A stretch of 64,000 nucleotides of DNA from Candidatus Pantoea gossypiicola (GCF_008632075.1 NZ_VWVM01000002.1:412433-476432); one strand, 5' to 3'. Positions 38,001-49,303 are shown, counted from the first letter of the stretch. The notes: generated by a model from the sequence alone, not told the origin. Program-made: numbers and translations.

Positions 38001-39586
38001 AGGCGCTGTTCCAGCTCATTGAGACGCAGACGCAGCGACGAGAGCTGTTCGGCGTGATGACGCTGATTGCTGGCATCACGCAGCAGTTCGCGGCCGGTCT
38101 GCCAGGCATCCTGACGGGTCACGTCACCGGCAATGCTGGTCACCAGCGCCAGCGCCTGTTCAAACTGACTGTGCGCGGCTTCGGCCACGCTCAGCTTCTG
38201 CTCCAGGCGCAGCAGGCGTTCTGTCGCCTCTTCCTCTTTAGCCTGGAAGCTCTCCTGCCATTCTGCAGCGTTATCGATGGTCAGATCGGGCAGCTGGCAC
38301 AGCGTGCGGGCGCGTTCCAGCGCCTGCAAGGCCTGCTGATACTGGATGGCGCGCGTTTGCTGCACGTCGAGTGCCTGCTGGAAATCGGCCAGCTGGCTTT
38401 TCAGCTCATCGACTTCCAGCTCAGCCGCTTCGGCACGCGCTTCATTCTCTTCCTGAATTTCGCGCGCTTCGGCAACCACTTCGGTCTGCTCTTCCAGACG
38501 CAGCGTCAGATCTTCGATATCCGCATCGTAGCGCTCAATCTTCTCCTGCTGCCGCATCGCCGTCTGCACCAGATTCAGGTGATCGCTGGCAGCCTGATAA
38601 TCGACTTCGAGATCGTTCTCTGCGCCACTATGCTCCGCCAGCTCGCGCGCCATCTCCACGTGACGATATTGCTCGGTGGCGAGTTGCTTACGGCTGCTGA
38701 ACAGCTCACCGCGTAGCTGTAATGCGCTGTCGAGATGTCCACGGCGCTCGTTGGCGTGACGCATGTAGTCAGCCGACACGTAGCTGGTCGCCTCGGAGAT
38801 GAGATGCTTGAAGAGGTCGCGGTCGGACTGGGTAACGCGGATCGCCTCCAGCGTCATACGGTTTTCGCGTAGCGCAGCTTCCATATCCTGGAACGCTTTA
38901 CGCACGCCGCTGTTTTCAGGCAGCAGGTAATCACGCAGCGATCGGGTGATGGCGCTGGAGATACCGCCATAGAGCGAGGCTTCGATCAGACGATAGAACT
39001 TGCTGCGATCGCTGGCAGAGCGCAGACGACGCGGCACCACGCCCAGATCAAACAGCATGGCGTGATAATCCGTCACCGAGTTATAAGCGCGGAACTGCAC
39101 GCCTTCCTGTGCCTCAACCCGCTCTTTTACCTCATTCAGCGGTAAGACGCGTGCCTGACGGCTGTTAAGCACTTCCGTCAGCATGTCGGTCGGGTTGGTG
39201 TCGGTTGGCAAACCGTGGATACTGAATGGCTTGATGTCGACCTTTTTATCGCGTCCGGCAACCTGTTGCAGACGCACACCGACCACCACACGCTGATGGC
39301 GTGAGTTCACTACGTCCAGCATTGAGTAGCAGACGCCGGCCCGCAATTTACCGTGAAGACCCTTATCACGGGATCCCGACGTCGCGCCCGCTTCGGTGGT
39401 GTTACGGAAGTGCAGCAGGGTTAAATCGGGGATCAGTGCGGTGACAAATGCCGCCATGGTGGTGGATTTACCCGCACCGTTACCGCCTGACAGCGTGGTC
39501 ACTAATTCATCAAGATCAAAGGTACGGGCAAAAAAACCGTTCCAGTTGATCAGCGTAAGCGAACGAAACTTTCCGCGCTCAATCAT
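35099..39586 (-). CDS. mukB: MukB, condensin ATPase
   Basis: MukB is the SMC-like subunit of the MukBEF condensin that loops and segregates the chromosome, and it binds topoisomerase IV. The 1495 residues (E. coli 1486) begin with the head domain carrying Walker [10 protein letters not shown] (residues 34-42). Two very long coiled coils rich in Gln, Glu, Arg and Leu surround a central hinge near [20 protein letters not shown]. The C-terminal half-head has the signature [19 protein letters not shown] and Walker [13 protein letters not shown]. Its start overlaps the mukE stop by 4 bases (ATGA). It is the last gene of cmoM-mukF-mukE-mukB. Confidence 0.98.
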   Translation of the reverse strand: MIERGKFRSLTLINWNGFFARTFDLDELVTTLSGGNGAGKSTTMAAFVTALIPDLTLLHFRNTTEAGATSGSRDKGLHGKLRAGVCYSMLDVVNSRHQRVVVGVRLQQVAGRDKKVDIKPFSIHGLPTDTNPTDMLTEVLNSRQARVLPLNEVKERVEAQEGVQFRAYNSVTDYHAMLFDLGVVPRRLRSASDRSKFYRLIEASLYGGISSAITRSLRDYLLPENSGVRKAFQDMEAALRENRMTLEAIRVTQSDRDLFKHLISEATSYVSADYMRHANERRGHLDSALQLRGELFSSRKQLATEQYRHVEMARELAEHSGAENDLEVDYQAASDHLNLVQTAMRQQEKIERYDADIEDLTLRLEEQTEVVAEAREIQEENEARAEAAELEVDELKSQLADFQQALDVQQTRAIQYQQALQALERARTLCQLPDLTIDNAAEWQESFQAKEEEATERLLRLEQKLSVAEAAHSQFEQALALVTSIAGDVTRQDAWQTGRELLRDASNQRHHAEQLSSLRLRLNELEQRLREQHEAERLLAEFCKRQGQHYEADALAGLQQELEAQIEQLNSSVSDAGEQRMMMRQELEQLRERITSLTARAPHWLAAQEILTQLSEQTGQALNSSQDVTEFMQQLLERERETTVERDEVAARKRDIEQQIERLSQPGGAEDARLTQLAERFGGVLLSEIYDDVTLDDAPYFSALYGPSRHAIVVPDLSRVREMLDGLEECPEDLYLIEGDPQSFDDSVFSVDELQNAVVVKVAERQWRYSRFPKIPLFGRAARENQLELLHLERDKLAERYATLSFDVQKTQRLHQSFSRFIGTHLAVAFDADPEAQIRQLGARRGELERALNQHESNNQQQRQQYELAKEGVSQLNRLLPRVNLLLDDTLGDRCEEIREQVDAAQDAARFLHQHGAKLAKLEPILAVLQSDPEQHEQLQADYQQAQQQQRNARQQAFALTEVVQRRAHFSYDDSASMLNGNNDLSDKLRQRLEQAEGERSRSRDRLREHQTQLTQYSQVLASLKSAYDARRDMLKELQQEMQDIGVQADSSAEERARVRRDELYTALSHNRARRNQLEKQLTFCEAEMDNLQKRLRQLERQYHQVREQVVSAKAGWCTVLRLVKENGVERRLHRRELAYLSGDELRSMSDKALGALRLAVADNEHLRDVLRLSEDPKRPERKIQFFIAVYQHLRERIRQDIIRTDDPVEAIEQMEIELNRLTEELTAREQMLAISSRSAANIIRKTIQREQNRIRQLNQGLQTVSFGQVRSVRLNVNVRETHAMLLDTLSEEHEQHQDLFNSNRLTFSEALAKLYQRLNPHIDMGQRTPQTIGEELLDYRNYLEMEVEVNRGSDGWLRAESGALSTGEAIGTGMSILVMVVQSWEEESRRLRGKDISPCRLLFLDEAARLDARSIATLFELCERLEMQLVIAAPENISPEKGTTYKLVRKVFNNTEHVHVVGLRGFAADPSPVRAVSEADALPDLTAEKSQAET

Positions 39587-40305
39587 GCCTGTTCTTCCTC
39601 TGCGTTCTCACTGTCGCCTTCCTGCCCTTCACTTTCATCGGTGTCGATCGGTGCAGTCGCATTTTCCAGTAGCATGGCTTCGCCATCACGAATCAGGCGC
39701 AGCTGCGCTTCACGGGCATCATCACCGCCGCGCACGTCTGCACCAAAGCGGAACACCGATTCCGTAATACGGAATTTGCTGCTGTCGTTACCGAAGAACC
39801 ACACCATCCCAAGACGGCGCAGGCGGCTCAGAGAGGCGCGCACTTTCTCCTGCAGCTTCGTGCGATCCAGATCCGAACCGGTCGAACGCTGGTTAACCAG
39901 CTTCAACAGACGGTTCTCGTCGGCCAGCGAGAGCAGTTCGTCATACAGCTCCTGCTGGGTGAAGATCCCCTCATTCGCCAGGCGTTCCGGGCTGAGATAG
40001 AGGTAGCAGAGAATCTTCCCGACCATCATGTCCAGCTCAGAGAGCACAGAACGCGGAATCAGTGTGGTTGAACGCGGACGCAGATAGAAAAAGCCTTCCG
40101 GCGCACGAATTAACTCAACGTTATAGCGGGTGTAAAACTCTTCGAGAAATGACTGGTAGTCCATCAGAAAAGCGTGGTTATCCAGCTCTTCAATTCCGAT
40201 ATGGCGTCCGGCGCGTAACTGGCTGTCCAGCGCGGGAAAAATCGGGTTGGCCAGTGCCTGTGCCAGCTTAACCGGCATCACTTGTTCAATATTTGTCGAT
40301 GACAT
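39583..40305 (-). CDS. mukE: MukE, condensin accessory subunit
   Basis: MukE is the KITE-type winged-helix partner that binds the kleisin MukF within MukBEF. The 240 residues (E. coli 234) include [58 protein letters not shown] and [15 protein letters not shown]. The tail is an acidic, low-complexity stretch, slightly longer than in E. coli. The ATG at 40305 gives [14 protein letters not shown] as in E. coli, overlapping the end of mukF by 20 bases; a start nine codons upstream is open but lacks family support. Confidence 0.97.
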   Translation of the reverse strand: MSSTNIEQVMPVKLAQALANPIFPALDSQLRAGRHIGIEELDNHAFLMDYQSFLEEFYTRYNVELIRAPEGFFYLRPRSTTLIPRSVLSELDMMVGKILCYLYLSPERLANEGIFTQQELYDELLSLADENRLLKLVNQRSTGSDLDRTKLQEKVRASLSRLRRLGMVWFFGNDSSKFRITESVFRFGADVRGGDDAREAQLRLIRDGEAMLLENATAPIDTDESEGQEGDSENAEEEQA

Positions 40306-41608
40306 GTGCCTGCACCTTGGCTCCGTAATCATTGATGGCTTGCCATTCCACAGGCAAACCGGCTAAATCAGCTTCCGCTACGCCAAGGCGTACCGCCTGG
40401 TCCACCACAATGCGCGCCAGGTCGAAATGGCGGGCGCGTGGATACTGGGCCAGGTAGTCACGCATCACTGACGCGAGGTTGAGCGGTTTTTGTTGCGATT
40501 TGTAGATCTGCAGCGCTTCTTCAATCATCGCTGCCAGCTGTTCGCGAATTTCGTTAATCTCTTCGTATTCCATCTCTGGCGGCAGTTCGCCCATCACTTC
40601 GTCATTCCGCAGCGTCAGTGCCTCATCGCGCATGTCATACAGGCGGTCGGCATTGGCGTAGGTCAGCGCCCAGGGCGCGTCGAAGTAGTTCTGTACCGAT
40701 ACCCGCAGGCGCTGAGCAAAGACGCGATTTTTATCCATGTCGATGGCGGTACGAATAAATTTATGGACGTGCCGGTCATAGCCGATCCACAAGTCAATCG
40801 CCTGCTGGCCCCAGCTGGTAATACGGTCGAGTTTGCTTTGCAGATCAAATACCAGCTTATCGACGAAGCCCAGGTCCGGGCTGTCCAGCGTGGCATCCTG
40901 AATGCGCAGCAGGTTTTCCTGAAGCTTGTCGCCCGCCGCTTCCAGCGTATCCTGCAGTTCACGTAGCGTCCCGGAGGTTTCAGAGAGCAGCATTTCACAG
41001 CTGGAGATCGCCGCACGCCAGTCTTTATTCAGCAGTTCAGCGATATCGTTTTTCACCGCCTGCTGCTGTTCATCCATCAGACGCTGGGTCATATCGATGC
41101 TGTCGAAGATCTCCGCCACCGAATATTTCAGCGGCGCGAAAACATTGCGATGCCAGTGAAACTCATCGCCATTTTCCTGCGCGGCATCAGCTGCCCGCTT
41201 GAGCTCGCTGGCCACAATCGACAGCTGCATCGACAGGCGCAGCGTTGAAAACTCACGCTGACGGATGTAGTAGTCGGTGATGCCGATCGCCAGCGGCGTC
41301 AGCCGATAGATAGCATTGCCTTCGGTGAGTTCACTGGTAAAGCGGTTGAGCAGGCGCTGACGCACCATGTCGTTGATGGCGTTGTTGGCACGAACCAACA
41401 CGGTTTCATGGGTTTGTTCAAAAGCTTTACTGACATGACGGAAAGCGTCAATCAGATCGCCTTCGCTCATTTCGCCATCCATCCGCTCACCGTTAAGGGT
41501 GGCGATAGCCAGCAAAAAGGCCAGACGTTCCACTGGCAGCGCAAGGGAAAAATCATTTTTGCGCGCCCAGGATACCAGTTCAGGTACCGTCTGGGAAAAT
41601 TCACTCAT
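40286..41608 (-). CDS. mukF: MukF, condensin kleisin subunit
   Basis: MukF is the dimeric kleisin that bridges MukB heads and carries MukE. The 440 residues equal the E. coli length. They have an N-terminal winged-helix dimerisation domain ([43 protein letters not shown]), a helical middle ([21 protein letters not shown]), the MukE-binding linker and a C-terminal winged helix ([28 protein letters not shown]). It overlaps cmoM by 4 bases and mukE by 20, a compact operon. Confidence 0.97.
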   Translation of the reverse strand: MSEFSQTVPELVSWARKNDFSLALPVERLAFLLAIATLNGERMDGEMSEGDLIDAFRHVSKAFEQTHETVLVRANNAINDMVRQRLLNRFTSELTEGNAIYRLTPLAIGITDYYIRQREFSTLRLSMQLSIVASELKRAADAAQENGDEFHWHRNVFAPLKYSVAEIFDSIDMTQRLMDEQQQAVKNDIAELLNKDWRAAISSCEMLLSETSGTLRELQDTLEAAGDKLQENLLRIQDATLDSPDLGFVDKLVFDLQSKLDRITSWGQQAIDLWIGYDRHVHKFIRTAIDMDKNRVFAQRLRVSVQNYFDAPWALTYANADRLYDMRDEALTLRNDEVMGELPPEMEYEEINEIREQLAAMIEEALQIYKSQQKPLNLASVMRDYLAQYPRARHFDLARIVVDQAVRLGVAEADLAGLPVEWQAINDYGAKVQAHVIDKY

Positions 41609-42390
41609 AATTCGTCCTTCTGCCCCGGTTTACGCGCGGTCACATGGATGTAGCGCCCTAAGCTTAAAAAGGGTTCCTGACGGCAGTAACGCCGCTCCAT
41701 CTCAATAATTTCGTCGTCGCTTTTTGGCTCGCCTTTCGGCGGTTTCATGTAGTCACTGAATACCCGGATCCCGGCACGCTGCTCAATCACAAAGCCACAC
41801 GCCTCCAGCCAGCGATAGACCTGCTCGGGGTCGCGCGGATAGTCAGGCGACAGGGTTCGTTTTTTGCGTTTAGTCAGGTTGGTGCGCAGATAGCCGAAGT
41901 TACCCAGCGTTAGGGTGCGCAATGTCAGGCCGTGCAGATTGTAAAACATCAGCGACATGACGCCCCCCGGACGCAGCAGATCGAACAGCGCTTTGAGCAC
42001 CTTCTCCGGTTCAGCGACCCACTCAAGCACAGCGTGGAACAATACCAGATCCACCGGCTTATCCAAATGTTCGCCCACCTGCTGCGCGCTAATTTGTCTG
42101 AATTGCATGTTGTGGCTCACACCCTGTGCCAACGCATTTTCGGCGGCCCGGCGCAGCATCTCAGCAGAGAGGTCGCACAGCAGAACCTGATGGCCCTGTG
42201 CAGCCAGCCCGCTGGAGACCTGGCCGACACCGCCGCCAGCATCCAGTACCGACAGCGGATGGGGTGACAGGCCGGGCACTATCTTCTCCAGCTCATCCCG
42301 GAGGATGGCCTGGCGTATCTTCCCTTTGGTGGTGCCGTAAATATTTTGCGAAAATTTATCCGCGAGATCGTCAAAGTTACGATCCTGCAT
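41605..42390 (-). CDS. cmoM: CmoM (SmtA), tRNA 5-carboxymethoxyuridine methyltransferase
   Basis: CmoM methylates cmo5U34 to its methyl ester in tRNA wobble positions, using S-adenosylmethionine. The 261 residues equal the E. coli length. The Rossmann core shows motif [12 protein letters not shown], then [10 protein letters not shown], and [20 protein letters not shown]. The C-terminal [25 protein letters not shown] is strongly conserved. It is the first gene of the muk operon and overlaps mukF by 4 bases. The 125-base region upstream is shared with divergent elyC. Confidence 0.95.
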   Translation of the reverse strand: MQDRNFDDLADKFSQNIYGTTKGKIRQAILRDELEKIVPGLSPHPLSVLDAGGGVGQVSSGLAAQGHQVLLCDLSAEMLRRAAENALAQGVSHNMQFRQISAQQVGEHLDKPVDLVLFHAVLEWVAEPEKVLKALFDLLRPGGVMSLMFYNLHGLTLRTLTLGNFGYLRTNLTKRKKRTLSPDYPRDPEQVYRWLEACGFVIEQRAGIRVFSDYMKPPKGEPKSDDEIIEMERRYCRQEPFLSLGRYIHVTARKPGQKDEL

Positions 42391-42515
42391 GGCATGCGCT
42401 CCGGTATGCTGCGGTGAGACTTGTGCTATTTTGTCACAGGCATCAGAAGAATGAACCTTTCATCCCCATCTTCCCTTCCGGGTGCTCTATTTTCGGACAA
42501 CAGGACGCGTTTTCG

Positions 42516-43301
42516 ATGTTATTTACCCTGAAAAAAGTGATAGGCGGGCTGCTTTTACCCTTGCCGTTTCTGCTTTTGCTGATGGCGCTGGGCATTTTAC
42601 TGCTTTGGTTTACTGACTGGCAAAAAAGCGGCAAAACCGTGATCTCCATCAGCTGGCTGTTACTGCTGCTGCTGAGCCTGCAACCGCTAGCCGATCGGCT
42701 GCTTTTGCCGCTGGATAACCGCTATCCGACCTGGAACGGCGCAGAGAAGGTGGACTACATTGTGGTGCTGGGTGGAGGCTACACCTTCAATCCGGCATGG
42801 GCACCCAGCTCGAACCTGCTGAATAACAGTCTGCCACGCGTGGCGGAAGGTATTCGCCAATGGCAACGCAATCAACAGTCGACCCTGATTTTTACCGGTG
42901 CCGCTGGTGGCACCAATCCGAAGAGCAGCGCCTGGGTAGCCGCTCAGGTGGCAGAAAGTCTGGGCGTGCCGCGCGAACATATTCAGATTCTGGACCAACC
43001 GCGTGATACCGCGGATGAAGCGCAGGCGGTCAAAACGGTAGTCGGCGATCGCCCGATGCTGCTGGTCACCTCAGCGAATCATATGCCGCGGGCGATACGC
43101 TTTTTCCACGCGGTCGGTCTGAAGCCGATTGCTGCGCCTGCCAATCAGCTGGCGATTACCTCGCCGCTGAATGGCTGGGAACGGGCGATACCATCATCGA
43201 TCTGGCTGAGCCACAGCGAACGGGCAGTGTATGAGACGCTGGGCACGTTACTGCAGCGACTTAAAGGTGAGGAACCCGACTCAGCCGAGCCAGGGAAGTA
43301 G
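42516..43301 (+). CDS. elyC: ElyC (YcbC), envelope biogenesis factor
   Basis: An inner-membrane protein needed for peptidoglycan synthesis at low temperature in E. coli, thought to act on the undecaprenyl-phosphate lipid carrier. The 261 residues (E. coli 259) start MLFTLKKVIGGLLLPLPFLLLLM, giving two N-terminal membrane segments. A DUF218/YdcF domain follows, with VDYIVVLGGGYTFNP, NSLPRVAEGI, IFTGAAGGTN and LLVTSANHMPRA. The ATG at 42516 is the family start; the frame runs open far upstream over cmoM but that part is spurious. Its 3' end overlaps convergent ycbJ by 21 bases. Confidence 0.94.
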   Translation: MLFTLKKVIGGLLLPLPFLLLLMALGILLLWFTDWQKSGKTVISISWLLLLLLSLQPLADRLLLPLDNRYPTWNGAEKVDYIVVLGGGYTFNPAWAPSSNLLNNSLPRVAEGIRQWQRNQQSTLIFTGAAGGTNPKSSAWVAAQVAESLGVPREHIQILDQPRDTADEAQAVKTVVGDRPMLLVTSANHMPRAIRFFHAVGLKPIAAPANQLAITSPLNGWERAIPSSIWLSHSERAVYETLGTLLQRLKGEEPDSAEPGK

Positions 43302-44174
43302 TTGCGCACGGGCATGGTCAAAACGCGGACGATCAAACGTGCCAGTCTGCACAAGATGCTCGATGCAGTCCCACAGCTGATAAACCCACCGGCGCCAGAC
43401 AAAGCCCTCAGAGACGGGTGCCCGTTGCAGGTAGTCGTGCAGCAGCGCTGTCTCGGCGGGTGAGGTATCCAGATGGATCAGGTCATATTCACGGGGTGCC
43501 CAGAGAATCATGCCCGGCTGTGTCATCGCGACTAACTGGTCGCTGCGGCTGTTTTTCAGCATGCTCTGCAGCCGCACGTTGCCGTGAACCATCACACAGG
43601 GATCATCGAAGTCGCGGAAAAAATACGCCAGACGCGACCGGCAGCGAAACAGAATCTGGCGATCTTCCAGCGTTAATGCGGGTGGCCGCAGATAGCTGAG
43701 GGTCGACCACAATACCTCAACCCGTTGTGCATACCAGGCCGGCCAGCAATTCTGCTGCGTGCTGTCTACCGTTCCGACCAGACCGTGGCTGTCGAGCCGG
43801 TGCCAGGCCAGCAGACCCTCGACGGCCTGCTCGCAAAACTGTTGCCATCGCTGGGCATCCCGCGCAGGCACCTCCGCCGTCACGCCATTCAGTCTCGCCA
43901 TCAGAAGCGTTTCATGCACCGGAGGCTGCTGGCTCAGCACCAGACCATAGACCGCTGGCACCGGGATCAATCCGGCCTGCCCCAGTAATGCCAGCTTTCT
44001 GGCTTCCAGCGCTGCCCGCCCCTGATGACGAAAATATTTTGCCACCATCGGCATGGGGTTCCCCTGCCGATCGTACAGGGCATAGAGTCGGGTAGGTGGA
44101 TGTTCACTGATTAATTCGAGGCGGCTGATGCTTTCACCCAGCGCCAGCGTGAGTTCCGATTTAAGCTGTTCCAT
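43281..44174 (-). CDS. ycbJ: YcbJ, phosphotransferase-fold protein of unknown function
   Basis: A 297-residue protein, the same length as E. coli YcbJ, with a diverged aminoglycoside phosphotransferase-like kinase fold. The putative catalytic loop is CVMVHGNVRLQSMLKNSRSDQL, where HGN replaces the usual HGD, and the usual metal-binding aspartate is not evident further on (MTQPGMILWAPREYDLIH). It could be a degenerate kinase or act on an unknown substrate; no function is established. It is transcribed on the minus strand, convergent and overlapping with elyC and upstream of the kdsB terminator. Confidence 0.85.
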   Translation of the reverse strand: MEQLKSELTLALGESISRLELISEHPPTRLYALYDRQGNPMPMVAKYFRHQGRAALEARKLALLGQAGLIPVPAVYGLVLSQQPPVHETLLMARLNGVTAEVPARDAQRWQQFCEQAVEGLLAWHRLDSHGLVGTVDSTQQNCWPAWYAQRVEVLWSTLSYLRPPALTLEDRQILFRCRSRLAYFFRDFDDPCVMVHGNVRLQSMLKNSRSDQLVAMTQPGMILWAPREYDLIHLDTSPAETALLHDYLQRAPVSEGFVWRRWVYQLWDCIEHLVQTGTFDRPRFDHARAQLLPWLG

Positions 44175-44259
44175 GCGGCATCCTCCTCAGATGAGTATCA
44201 CAATATCCTGAAGGAAGTACTGGCGATAAGTTTAGTGGCGGATCAATCGTTGCGCTGAA

Positions 44260-44280
44260 ACGGGGAGGCTGACTCCCCGT
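44260..44280 (-). terminator. kdsB-side terminator
   Basis: ACGGGGAG (44260-44267) and CTCCCCGT (44273-44280) form a G-C-rich stem with a 5-base loop, four bases past the kdsB stop. On the minus strand it is followed by only three Ts. Confidence 0.6.
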
Positions 44281-44283
44281 GTA

Positions 44284-45033
44284 TCAGGCCTGCATGGCAT
44301 TGCGGACGCGTTGCAAATCGTCTGGCGTATCCACACCCACGCTGGGAATGGTTTTTGCTACGGCGACATGAATTTTTTCACCGTACCATAAGACACGCAG
44401 TTGCTCGAGCAGCTCAATCTGTTCAAGCGGACAAGGCGCCCAGGCAACATAGCGGCGAATAAAACCGGCACGGTAGGCATAGATGCCGATGTGTCGCAGA
44501 AGCGTATCGCCAATCTGCTCACGTGAGGCAGCATAGCGTTCACGATCCCAGGGAATGGTTGCCCGTGAGAAATAGAGCGCATAGCCATTCGCATCCATGA
44601 CCACCTTCACCGCGTTTGGATTGAAGGCTTCTTCCACATCGGTGATTGGCACCGCCAGCGTTGCCATCCCGGCCGCTGAACCCGCCAGATTGGTCGCCAC
44701 CTGGCGCACAATCTCTGCCGGGATCATCGGCTCATCACCCTGCACGTTGACGATGATTTCGTCATCAGCAAACTGATATTTTTCAATCACTTCCGCCAGC
44801 CGCTCCGTGCCGGACTGGTGATCGGCGCGCGTCATGCAGACTTCACCGCCTGCCGCTTCCACTGCTCTGGCTACGTCAGGATGATCGGTAGCAACAATGA
44901 CCCGGCTGGCACCCGATTCACGGGCGCGTTCCATCACATGCACGACCATCGGTTTACCGTGAATATCGAGCAGCGGCTTGCCGGGTAACCGGGTTGACGC
45001 ATAGCGCGCAGGAATGATGGCAGTGAAACTCAT
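44284..45033 (-). CDS. kdsB: CMP-KDO synthetase KdsB
   Basis: KdsB activates 3-deoxy-manno-octulosonate with CTP to CMP-KDO, the donor for the lipopolysaccharide inner core. The 249 residues (E. coli 248) begin [28 protein letters not shown], the nucleotide-binding loop. [23 protein letters not shown] and the C-terminal [11 protein letters not shown] follow. Its start overlaps the ycaR stop by 4 bases. With lpxK and msbA upstream it forms an envelope-assembly cluster. Confidence 0.97.
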   Translation of the reverse strand: MSFTAIIPARYASTRLPGKPLLDIHGKPMVVHVMERARESGASRVIVATDHPDVARAVEAAGGEVCMTRADHQSGTERLAEVIEKYQFADDEIIVNVQGDEPMIPAEIVRQVATNLAGSAAGMATLAVPITDVEEAFNPNAVKVVMDANGYALYFSRATIPWDRERYAASREQIGDTLLRHIGIYAYRAGFIRRYVAWAPCPLEQIELLEQLRVLWYGEKIHVAVAKTIPSVGVDTPDDLQRVRNAMQA

Positions 45034-45212
45034 GGATGAATCTCTTCAACTGACAGGGTACGGGCTTCGGTTTCCAGCAGCACCGGAATGCCATCCCGAA
45101 CCGGGAAGGCCAGGCCATCAGGCTTGCAGATCAGCTCCTGCTGCGCATTGTTGAAGTAAAGTTTGCCATTGCACACCGGGCAGGCAACGATTTCGAGTAA
45201 ACGATGATCCAT
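45030..45212 (-). CDS. ycaR: YcaR, small Trm112-like protein
   Basis: A 60-residue protein of the UPF0434/Trm112 family, same length as E. coli YcaR. Its start is [16 protein letters not shown], with one CxxC pair, and it has the conserved [11 protein letters not shown] segment. Trm112 proteins bind and stabilise methyltransferases; the role of YcaR is not established. Coupled to kdsB by a 4-base overlap and preceded by AGGAGGACAT, a strong ribosome-binding site on the minus strand. Confidence 0.92.
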   Translation of the reverse strand: MDHRLLEIVACPVCNGKLYFNNAQQELICKPDGLAFPVRDGIPVLLETEARTLSVEEIHP

Positions 45213-45317
45213 ATGTCCTCCATCAGGAACCGAATGCTTAAGGCATCAAGCATACCATAGCGCGGCGCAGGCGGGATGGGGTAAAACGCCTTCCCGCAGC
45301 GGCTGCCGCAAAATTGA

Positions 45318-46532
45318 TTAATCCAGCCGCCACTGGGCTGGCCAGTGGTCTTTGAGTGCATCGGGTACCTGCAGAATAGTGACGCTTTCTGCCCCCTGCC
45401 AGGCTGCGAAGCGTTCAATCGCACGCCGGATATCCACCACAAAGCGCGCCGTGACGCGGGTCGTCTCTTCCAGCCAGAGTTTTTTAATCTCCAGCTGTTT
45501 GGCCTGCCGCAGCATGCGGGCATCGAGCCGCCCTTTTATCTGCCCACGATGAAGGATAGGCAAAACGAAATAGCCAAATTTACGCTTCTCCTCGGGGGTG
45601 TAACATTCGATACGATAATCAAAACTGAACAGCTCCAGCGCACGTTTGCGATCCCAGACCACCGGATCAAACGGGGACAGCAGCGCGCTGTGCGTTGCCT
45701 GCAGCGGCGTCTCCAGCAATGGTAAGTAGTCACGATGCAGCCACATTTCACCCAGCCCCTCTGTATTGACGGCGACCAGATCGCCCGCAGCCTGGGCATC
45801 AGAGATAAAGTCGTTCAGGGGTGCCCGTTTAAGGCGATAGTAGTCCGGCAGCCAGGCCGCGCGGAAAATTCCTAAGCTACGGGCGCTGTTCATCAGCATC
45901 TGTCTGGTGGCGTCGGCTTCGCTGATGCCATGTATTTCATCCTGCCAGTCGGGCATGACACGACTGCGCAGATCGTAGACACGCTGAAAGTTACGGCGTT
46001 CGGCGACCATCAGCTCACCGGCGCTAAACAGGTTTTCCAGATGGCGTTTGTGCGGTTTCCATGCCCACCATCCCGACTTTGGATTATCCGCATGGGTAAA
46101 ATCAGCGGCGCGCACCGGACCGTTTTGCTGAATCAGCTGCAGTAATTCGGTAATCGCCTGCTGGTGGTCAGCAACCCACTGCGCGTTATATTTCCAGCCA
46201 AGACGTTCAGGCGACAGCATGCGATGACGAAGCAGTCTGTAATCGGCGCGTGGAATAAAGCAGGCTTCGTGCGCCCAGTACTCAAAGAAATCGCCCTGTG
46301 CCAGCGCCTGTTCCAGCCATGCCTGAGGATAGTTTCCCAGGCGACTGAACAGCACCAGATAAGGACTGCGGGCCACGACATGGATGGTGTCGATTTGCAG
46401 CAGTGACATGCGGGAGATGCAGTTAATCAGATCCTGATAAACAGCGCGTTTTGCCAGAGGGCGCAGAAGGCCCTGCGCGGCGAGATGAAGGTGACGTGCT
46501 TGCTGTAACGAAAGTGAATGCGGGGTGTTCAT
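45318..46532 (-). CDS. ycaQ: YcaQ (AlkX), interstrand-crosslink DNA glycosylase
   Basis: YcaQ belongs to the HTH_42 (AlkZ/AlkX) family of winged-helix DNA glycosylases, which in E. coli unhook alkylation-induced interstrand cross-links. The 404 residues (E. coli 410) show the QxD catalytic pattern of the AlkX branch in SLLQIDTIHVVARSPYLVLFSRLG. EYWAHEACFIPRADYRL and DPVVWDRKRALELFSFDYRIECYTP are also seen. The ATG at 46532 follows AGGAAGAGG on the minus strand. It lies between lpxK and ycaR with 39- and 105-base gaps. Confidence 0.92.
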   Translation of the reverse strand: MNTPHSLSLQQARHLHLAAQGLLRPLAKRAVYQDLINCISRMSLLQIDTIHVVARSPYLVLFSRLGNYPQAWLEQALAQGDFFEYWAHEACFIPRADYRLLRHRMLSPERLGWKYNAQWVADHQQAITELLQLIQQNGPVRAADFTHADNPKSGWWAWKPHKRHLENLFSAGELMVAERRNFQRVYDLRSRVMPDWQDEIHGISEADATRQMLMNSARSLGIFRAAWLPDYYRLKRAPLNDFISDAQAAGDLVAVNTEGLGEMWLHRDYLPLLETPLQATHSALLSPFDPVVWDRKRALELFSFDYRIECYTPEEKRKFGYFVLPILHRGQIKGRLDARMLRQAKQLEIKKLWLEETTRVTARFVVDIRRAIERFAAWQGAESVTILQVPDALKDHWPAQWRLD

Positions 46533-46571
46533 CCTCTTCCTTATCAGGCTTCACCTGAATGGGTGCAGGTA

Positions 46572-47558
46572 TCAGTGCGGGCGACGGCAGCGTTGTTCAA
46601 TGTCGTCCAGTAACGGGGTTACGGCTTTACCGGTTAAATGAGCGTCCACCGGCAGATACCACCAGTCAGGCTGCGCAAAGTGACGGCATTTCACTGCGTC
46701 CTTTTCAGTCATTAATAGCTGCTGACCCGGCTGTAATAATCGTGTCAGCTCATCCTCACTGTAGGCGTGATGATCGGCAAAGGCGATCTCTGCAACCGGC
46801 GTAATACCCTGCTTTTTCAGCGTGGTAAAAAAGCGCGGAGGATGACCGATACCGGCCATGGCGACCACTGCGCCCAGTTGCTCGGTTGCACGGGTTTCCC
46901 CGGTCAGCAGATTGGTAGCGAGTCCGGGCTGAAGTTGCATCGCAATCTCGTCACCCAGGGCATCACCGCCATTAATGATGACGGCATCAACCTGCCGCAG
47001 ACGATTGGCACGTTCACGCATCGGACCGGCAGGTAACCACCAGCCATTTCCAAAGCGACGAACGCCATCAACCACCACGATCTCGCAATCGCGCTGTAGC
47101 GCATAATGTTGCAGGCCGTCGTCAGTGATAATCACATCCAGCGGCCCCTGCTTCAGTAACGCCTCAATCGCCTGTTGCCTTTTGGGCGCAACCGCAACCG
47201 GCGCTGCGGTGCGCTGGGCGATCAGTACCGGTTCATCACCGGCCTGTTGCGTGGGGGTCTGCGCCGTGACCAGCAAAGGATAGTGGTCTGCCTTGCCGCC
47301 ATATCCTCTGGAGACGACACCAGCCCGCAAGCCACGCTGCTGCAACGCCTCAACCAGCCAGATCACGACTGGCGTCTTACCGTTGCCACCGGCAGTCAGG
47401 TTACCCACCACCACCACCGGCAAAGGCGCACGCCAGCTTTTACGCCAGCCGCGCCTGTAACTGAAGCGTATCAGGGCTGTGATCGCACCATACAGCAGGC
47501 TGAATGGCCATAACAGAAGCCATAACGGAGAGCGACCACTCCAGATACGTTCTATCAT
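46572..47558 (-). CDS. lpxK: Tetraacyldisaccharide 4'-kinase LpxK
   Basis: LpxK phosphorylates the lipid A precursor at the 4' position at the inner membrane. The 328 residues equal the E. coli length. An N-terminal membrane helix ([20 protein letters not shown]) precedes the P-loop [34 protein letters not shown] carries the catalytic aspartate pair, and [12 protein letters not shown] the histidine motif. Its start overlaps the msbA stop by 4 bases; MsbA flips the molecule LpxK helps complete, so coupling makes sense. Confidence 0.97.
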   Translation of the reverse strand: MIERIWSGRSPLWLLLWPFSLLYGAITALIRFSYRRGWRKSWRAPLPVVVVGNLTAGGNGKTPVVIWLVEALQQRGLRAGVVSRGYGGKADHYPLLVTAQTPTQQAGDEPVLIAQRTAAPVAVAPKRQQAIEALLKQGPLDVIITDDGLQHYALQRDCEIVVVDGVRRFGNGWWLPAGPMRERANRLRQVDAVIINGGDALGDEIAMQLQPGLATNLLTGETRATEQLGAVVAMAGIGHPPRFFTTLKKQGITPVAEIAFADHHAYSEDELTRLLQPGQQLLMTEKDAVKCRHFAQPDWWYLPVDAHLTGKAVTPLLDDIEQRCRRPH

Positions 47559-49303
47559 TGGCCGAATTGCATCTTATGCAGCTGTGCATAGGCACCGCGT
47601 TCTGCTAACAGCACCTGATGCGTTCCGCGTTCAACAATCTGACCATCTTCGATCACCACGATTTCATCGGCTTTCTCAATGGTAGAGAGGCGGTGCGCAA
47701 TCACCAGCGAGGTACGGTTCTTCTGCAACTCATCCAGTGCAGACTGAATAGCGCGTTCTGACTCGGTATCCAGCGCAGAGGTCGCTTCATCCAGGATCAG
47801 AATCGGACAATCACGCAGCAACGCACGGGCAATGGCGATACGCTGACGCTGACCGCCAGATAACAGCACGCCGTTCTCGCCAATCACCGTATCCAGGCCT
47901 TTATCCATTTTATTGATAAAGTCCATCGCATGCGCCATGGTGGCCGCCTGCTCGATCTCTGCACGGCTATATTGCTCACTGCGGGCATACGCGATGTTAT
48001 TGGCAATGGTGTCGTTAAAGAGATGCACATTCTGCGAGACCAGCGCCACCTGATTACGCAGCGAACGCAGGGTATACTCGCGCAAATCATGACCATCCAG
48101 CAGAATTTCGCCCTGCTGAATATCATAAAAGCGGGTCAGCAGGCTCGCCATCGTAGACTTGCCGGAACCAGAACGGCCTACCAGCGCCACCGTTTTACCT
48201 GCCGGTAGCGACAGATTGATATTGCGCAGTGCCGGAATTTCACGACCGGGATAGGTAAAGGTCACATCACGGAATTCGATATCCCCTTTCGCACGGGTGA
48301 TTTCGCGCGTGCCATTGTCTACTTCCTGCTCGCTATCCAGAATAGAGAACAGCGTCTGACAGGCCGCCATGCCACGCTGGAACTGGGCATTGACGTTGGT
48401 CAGAGACTTGAGCGGACGCATCAGGGCGATCATCGAGGAGAAAACCACGGTGATAGTCCCGGCTGTCAGGGTATCCATGACGCTGGGGAAGCTGGCAGCA
48501 TAGAGGACAAAAGCCAGGGCCAGTGACGCGATCAGCTGAATGACCGGATCGGAAATGGAAGAGGCTGAGACCAGTTTCATGCCCTGCTGGCGCATACGGT
48601 TACTGACGCGAGAAAAACGCTCCGACTCAATTTCCTGACCGCCAAAGATCAGCACTTCTTTGTGCCCCTTCAGCATCTGTTCGGCGCTGGTTGTCACCTG
48701 CCCCATGGTGTTCTGCATACTTTTACTGATTGAGCGAAAGCGCTTAGATACGGTGCGGATTGCAAATGAGACGACAGGTGCCAGGACAATCAGGATTAAC
48801 GACAGCTGCCAGCTGTAGTAGAACATCATGATGAACAGGCCAATGATCGAGGCACCTTCACGCACTACGGTAACCAGTGCACCCGAAGATGAAGAGGCAA
48901 CCTGCTCTGAATCGTAGGTAATGCGCGACAGCAGTGTACCGGTCGACTGCTGGTCAAAAAATGAAACCGGCATGCCCATCATATGGCTGAACAGACGACG
49001 ACGGATATTCATCACGACATTGCCAGAGACCCAGGAGATGCAGTAGCTGGAGATATAACTGGTGACTCCGCGAACCAGCATCAGGCCAATAACGACCAGC
49101 GGCATCCACAGCATCACCGACCTGTCAGCCTTACCAAAGCCATCATCCAGTAACGGTTTCAACAGGGAGAGCATTAAGGCGTCGCCCGCAGCATTAATAA
49201 TCAGGGCGACAGAGGCCACAATTAATCCCGCTTTGTTAGGCGCGATCATCGGCCAGAGTCGGCGAAACGTCTGCCACGTAGAGAGATCTTTATCTTGATG
49301 CAT
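47555..49303 (-). CDS. msbA: MsbA, lipid A-core flippase
   Basis: MsbA is the ABC exporter that flips core-lipid A to the periplasmic leaflet. The 582 residues equal the E. coli length. Six membrane segments lie in the first 320 residues. The ATPase domain has Walker [10 protein letters not shown], signature [16 protein letters not shown], Walker [14 protein letters not shown] and switch VIAHRLST. It lies 34 bases downstream of the broken comEC gene and overlaps lpxK by 4 bases. Confidence 0.98.
   Translation of the reverse strand: MHQDKDLSTWQTFRRLWPMIAPNKAGLIVASVALIINAAGDALMLSLLKPLLDDGFGKADRSVMLWMPLVVIGLMLVRGVTSYISSYCISWVSGNVVMNIRRRLFSHMMGMPVSFFDQQSTGTLLSRITYDSEQVASSSSGALVTVVREGASIIGLFIMMFYYSWQLSLILIVLAPVVSFAIRTVSKRFRSISKSMQNTMGQVTTSAEQMLKGHKEVLIFGGQEIESERFSRVSNRMRQQGMKLVSASSISDPVIQLIASLALAFVLYAASFPSVMDTLTAGTITVVFSSMIALMRPLKSLTNVNAQFQRGMAACQTLFSILDSEQEVDNGTREITRAKGDIEFRDVTFTYPGREIPALRNINLSLPAGKTVALVGRSGSGKSTMASLLTRFYDIQQGEILLDGHDLREYTLRSLRNQVALVSQNVHLFNDTIANNIAYARSEQYSRAEIEQAATMAHAMDFINKMDKGLDTVIGENGVLLSGGQRQRIAIARALLRDCPILILDEATSALDTESERAIQSALDELQKNRTSLVIAHRLSTIEKADEIVVIEDGQIVERGTHQVLLAERGAYAQLHKMQFGQ

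Noticed and set aside
42126..42515. N-terminal extension of elyC over cmoM
   Set aside because: It lies antisense to cmoM codons, and the ElyC family starts at MLFTLKKVIG (42516).
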